NCBI GenBank assembly: GCA_022705365.1
Contig: JAKJEP010000219.1
Coordinates: 1-6,026 of the forward strand
Length of the DNA: 6,026 nt
From: Planctomycetota bacterium
GTDB taxonomy: Bacteria; Planctomycetota; Phycisphaerae; Sedimentisphaerales; SM23-30
Direction of reading: 5' to 3'
A program made the translations under genes and the position numbers. Each line of letters opens with the position of its first letter. Position 1 is the first letter of the stretch. Of this stretch, positions 4,791 to 6,026 are shown one piece after another. Under the pieces are notes generated by a model. It worked only from the letters and a program-made list of their open reading frames with translations, ran no database searches and had not been told where the DNA came from.

Positions 4791-6026
4791 AAATTCTTTT
4801 ATTTTCTTTTGGTACTTGTGGTTTGGAATCTCCGCCGGGCTGGCAATGCTGGTCCTGCCCGTATGCGGCCAGGAAGCGGTGGGGCCGCTGCTTTCGCCCC
4901 CCGATGCCGTCCCTGTCCTGTGGGCCAGCGGCAACGACCGCGGGGTGTATCTGCTGGCGGCGCGGGAGCAGCAGCAAACGCCGGGCTATCAGCTCTATTT
5001 TCGTGATCTGGTTCGTGAGGCGTTTTTACCGGGGTTGTGGTATCCGGGTATTCCGGAGATGGCCGTACTGCATCAGGAGCGGCTGCTGGTTTTTTTGCAG
5101 GGCGGCGGCTGTCAAAGTTACAGTCTGACTACGGAGCCGCGTACCGAGCGGCGTTTGCCTGCCGGTTTGCGGCTGCTGGACTGCTGTTCGCAGGAGGAAA
5201 ATTTGTATGCCCTGGTTATGGTGGAAAAGCCGGCAGACCCTATTGCGGTCTTTGACAGCACAGGGGCTGTTCTGGCGCCGGAGGCTGGGGAACCGGCAAG
5301 CCCGGCTGCCTCTGGTCTGCCGGAGGAGGCCGGTCCGCAAACGGTGTCCCTTTCCGCGGGCCACTATTTGATTCTGCGGCGGGGCAAAGATTGGGAATGG
5401 CGGGGCCTTTCAGCCGAATCTTTCGAACTGCCTTCCTGGTCGCAGCTCCGTCTGGCGGTTCATGGGGAAACCATTCATCTATTCGGGATTCAGACCGGCG
5501 AGGGCAGCGGGAGCGACTCCGCCGGATCCCTTCAGCATTTTCAATACCGGAAGGATCGTCTTGTACCGGCGGAGGCCCTACCTCTGGATCGGGTATCTGC
5601 TTATTCGCCGTTGATAGTAAATCGCCAATTGCAGCTCGTCGCCTTTTGCGGCGCCGGGGAGGAACAAAAGCCCGATCCTCTTCTTGCGCAGATCCAGATT
5701 GGCCGGCGGAATGGCGATATCTGGCAATTTGTCCCCGTGCAGTCCGATCACGACGGGAAGCCATGGGTGGTGGAGCCGGACCATATGGCGGCTGCCGCGT
5801 TTGGGCAGAATATTGCGTTTTTTGAATGGAAATCGGAAAAGGATATTCGATTCGGATATGTATCTCCCCAGGAGAAGGTTCTGACACTCCGTGCGCAGCC
5901 GATCCGGGCCGTTGAGCAAACGCCCCTACCGCTGCTGCAATGGCTCGAAAATCCAGCGGCTGGGGTTGCCTTCATGGCGGCCGCCGGGACGTTGCTGTTT
6001 TGGCGCCGCAGACAAGTCTTTTCCAC
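4783..6026 (+). CDS. Exported beta-rich protein with C-terminal membrane anchor, 3'-partial
   Basis: The frame is open for 414 codons to the window edge without a stop. Residues 5-29 form a signal peptide (FIFFWYLWFGISAGLAMLVLP) with probable cleavage after VCG (27-29); C28 is not in a valid lipobox because Val precedes it. The following 350 residues are exported and strand-rich, with many short hydrophobic runs ending in Gly/Asp turns (GVYLLAA, RLLVFLQGGG, HYLILRRGKDWEWRGLS, ETIHLFGIQTGEG, LQLVAFCGAGEE, QNIAFFEWKSEKDIRFGYVS). This looks like a beta-propeller or similar repeat fold, with low-complexity loops at about 165-186 and 238-249. A transmembrane helix (about 392-406) followed by RRR gives an out-to-in anchor. 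Sequence continues past the edge, so a cytoplasmic or further membrane domain may follow. ATG 4783 overlaps the lipoprotein stop by 8 bp, suggesting coupled translation; GTG 4777 would add two residues. The family is not recognised. Confidence 0.82.
   Translation, partial: MNKNSFIFFWYLWFGISAGLAMLVLPVCGQEAVGPLLSPPDAVPVLWASGNDRGVYLLAAREQQQTPGYQLYFRDLVREAFLPGLWYPGIPEMAVLHQERLLVFLQGGGCQSYSLTTEPRTERRLPAGLRLLDCCSQEENLYALVMVEKPADPIAVFDSTGAVLAPEAGEPASPAASGLPEEAGPQTVSLSAGHYLILRRGKDWEWRGLSAESFELPSWSQLRLAVHGETIHLFGIQTGEGSGSDSAGSLQHFQYRKDRLVPAEALPLDRVSAYSPLIVNRQLQLVAFCGAGEEQKPDPLLAQIQIGRRNGDIWQFVPVQSDHDGKPWVVEPDHMAAAAFGQNIAFFEWKSEKDIRFGYVSPQEKVLTLRAQPIRAVEQTPLPLLQWLENPAAGVAFMAAAGTLLFWRRRQVFS

Noticed and set aside
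5240..5887. Minus-strand open frame of 215 codons, and plus-frame shadows such as 5391-5825
   Set aside because: The frame starting at 4783 is continuous through the whole area with a signal peptide and membrane anchor; the others are Pro/Arg-rich shadows.

Overview
The window looks like a chromosomal segment of a moderate-GC bacterium. By resemblance recalled from memory, with no search run, it is most likely a planctomycete, perhaps of the Phycisphaerae/Sedimentisphaerales type. The pointers are the 162-aa protein at 3376-3864, whose TGRELQPGEEYY start and VDDEILINFF / HFRFVLALILMRKK core resemble a planctomycete family of unknown function, and the lipoprotein beside it. The phylum call is an inference. 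All real genes lie on the + strand.

Layout. (1) 1-1113 is an IS256-family (mutator-type) transposase cut by the left edge of the window; the right end of the insertion sequence is near 1163. (2) 1164-1981 is about 820 bp of AT-rich DNA with no convincing gene. It holds two parS centromere sites (1675-1690 and 1754-1769), three diverged copies of a palindrome-bounded repeat of about 77-95 bp (A 1331-1427, B 1474-1563, C 1775-1855), one near-match to a DnaA box, and a perfect 20-bp palindrome that overlaps the likely parB promoter. (3) 1982-2896 is parB (Spo0J family). (4) 2929-3321 is a small membrane-anchored protein with two helix-hairpin-helix motifs, ComEA-like. (5) 3376-3864 is the 162-aa conserved protein of unknown function, with a plausible promoter of its own. 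(6) 3894-4790 is a lipoprotein, possibly of the LolA/LolB-like fold. (7) 4783-6026 is a secreted or membrane-anchored protein with a signal peptide and a C-terminal transmembrane segment; it overlaps the lipoprotein gene by 8 bp and runs off the right edge.

How it fits together. parB and its parS sites form a chromosome-segregation locus. ParB loads at parS, spreads as a CTP-dependent clamp, and works with a ParA ATPase and SMC. No parA is visible: the space in front of parB is taken by the parS/repeat region and then the IS, so parA must lie beyond the IS or elsewhere. The four genes after parB are tightly spaced and co-directional. They look like one or two transcription units, the second starting near 3339. 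Three of these four products carry a membrane or export signal, so the cluster downstream of parB is mainly envelope-associated. The most unusual part is the parS/repeat/palindrome region at 1164-1981.
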